Part shown: positions 5,297 through 6,147 of the stretch, one piece after another | Layout of the letters: the number at the start of each line of letters is the position of its first letter | Position numbering within the stretch: the stretch's first letter is position 1 | Assembly (NCBI GenBank): GCA_028712915.1 | Contig: JAQTPJ010000054.1 | Location: forward strand, 1-6,147 | Reading direction: 5' to 3' | From: Candidatus Omnitrophota bacterium | GTDB lineage: Bacteria; Omnitrophota; Gorgyraeia; Velamenicoccales; JABMQK01 | DNA length: 6,147 bases | The notes under the pieces: generated by a model | Database searches by the model: none | Seen by the model: the letters and a program-made list of their open reading frames with translations, nothing else | What the model was told of the DNA's origin: nothing | Made by a program: the position numbers and the translations under genes

Positions 5297-6147
5297 TTAA
5301 TACTTCTTAATTTTACCTTCTAACAATAAATCTTCTCCAAATCTTTTTATTTTAATATCACCAATTCTTGTGGCATCCAATATTCTATTTATGCCTTTGC
5401 CCTGAATACTCAAGATAGAATCTTTGCCTCCGATTATCTTTGGCGCAATAAAAAACATTGCGTAATCCACCGACCCCTCGTCCAGTAAAGAGCCGACGAC
5501 TCGGCCGCCACCCTCCACCAGGATATTTATAATTTCAAGTTGTGCTAATTTCCTTAACAGATCTTTTATATCTAAAAGCCCGTTTCTTGCCTCTATGCCT
5601 AAAATAATGGCCCCTTTTTTCACCAGAGATTTCACTGCCTTAGGCTTTCTAACCACAGAACCTTTGGAAGCAGCTATAATCACAGGGAATCTCCTGGCGT
5701 CGCTGAAAATACGCATGCCTTGCTTTGCCTTAATATTGGTATCGAGCACTATTTTATAAAACTTCTTATTTTTTATACTCTTGCAAGGACTAAGGGAAGG
5801 ATCATCTTTTAATACGGTATTTATCCCTACCATTATAGCGTCGAAGTCGCTGCGTATTCCGTGCGCGAACCGACGCGATCCTCGAGACGTAATCCATTTA
5901 GACTCACCGTTCCTTAAGGCAATCCTGCCATCTAAACTCTGAGCCACCTTAAGAGTAATGTAGGAAATATTTTTAGTGATATATTTTATGAACGGCTGGT
6001 TTATTTCGCTTATATCTTCCTCTAAAACTCCACAGTCAGTTTTAATACGATGAGCATTGAGAATTTTTATGTCCTTGCCGCGGTGGAGCGGGTTAGGATC
6101 AACCATACCTATCACAACTTTTTTAATTCCGCTTTTAATTATGGCTT
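5297..6147 (-). CDS. ribD: Riboflavin biosynthesis protein RibD (deaminase-reductase), 5' end cut by window edge
   Basis: RibD deaminates the pyrimidine intermediate of riboflavin synthesis and then reduces its ribose with NADPH. 282 residues are visible, and the frame stays open to the right edge. The first visible stretch, AIIKSGIKKVVIGMVDPNPL, is the end of the deaminase domain, so the GTG at 6115 is internal and not the start. The zinc motifs of the deaminase lie outside. The reductase domain begins near YITLKVAQSLDGRIA, continues through GESKWITSRGSRRFAH, DAIMVGINTVLKDDPSL and the LVEGGGRVVGSLL glycine-rich loop, and ends near KIKRFGEDLLLEGKI. Comparison with typical RibD (about 360-370 aa) suggests roughly 80-90 residues are missing. 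The usual Arg shortly after DDPSL is not seen (SPCKS instead). The gene is followed by ribE. Confidence 0.95.
   Translation of the reverse strand, partial: AIIKSGIKKVVIGMVDPNPLHRGKDIKILNAHRIKTDCGVLEEDISEINQPFIKYITKNISYITLKVAQSLDGRIALRNGESKWITSRGSRRFAHGIRSDFDAIMVGINTVLKDDPSLSPCKSIKNKKFYKIVLDTNIKAKQGMRIFSDARRFPVIIAASKGSVVRKPKAVKSLVKKGAIILGIEARNGLLDIKDLLRKLAQLEIINILVEGGGRVVGSLLDEGSVDYAMFFIAPKIIGGKDSILSIQGKGINRILDATRIGDIKIKRFGEDLLLEGKIKKY

Overview
All protein genes in this window lie on the minus strand. The sequence looks like an ordinary chromosomal stretch from an AT-rich, Lys/Ile-rich uncultured bacterium. The tight operon packing, NAD-dependent ligase and housekeeping gene mix are clearly bacterial. 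The gene order reminds me of candidate-phylum (Omnitrophota-like) genomes, but that placement is a guess, because no marker here fixes the taxon. I found no CRISPR array, insertion sequence, phage module or toxin-antitoxin pair.

Read in the direction of transcription (high to low coordinates), the window begins inside ribD (5297 to the right edge, 5' end missing). ribE (4668-5264) follows after 32 bp. Together they are the end of a riboflavin biosynthesis operon. A weak hairpin at the end of ribE is the only terminator candidate between them and the next transcription unit.

The second unit starts at a near-consensus sigma70-type promoter (4614-4642). An 8-bp palindrome touches its -10 box and covers the expected transcription start. 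The first product is tRNA-Pro with anticodon CGG (4491-4565), whose 3' CCA is not encoded. The tRNA trailer pairs with the leader of the next gene in a long imperfect stem (4444-4493).

A compact array follows without another obvious promoter: acylphosphatase (4155-4430), NAD-dependent DNA ligase ligA (2134-4152), a small lipoprotein of unknown function (1634-2137), an MBL-fold hydrolase of the glyoxalase II type (1035-1637), the tyrosine recombinase xerD (155-1048), and the first 50 codons of a class II tRNA nucleotidyltransferase/poly(A) polymerase (left edge to 152). Neighbours are 2 bp apart or overlap by 4 to 14 bp, twice as ATGA, which suggests translational coupling.

The genes do not form one obvious pathway. 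They are chromosome-maintenance (ligA, xerD), tRNA-maturation (tRNA-Pro, nucleotidyltransferase) and small-hydrolase genes on what is probably one transcript. I see no convincing new system. The features most worth a second look are the structured tRNA/acylphosphatase junction, the promoter-abutting palindrome, the uncharacterised lipoprotein, and the pairing of a CCA-less tRNA with a CCA-adding-type gene in one transcription unit.
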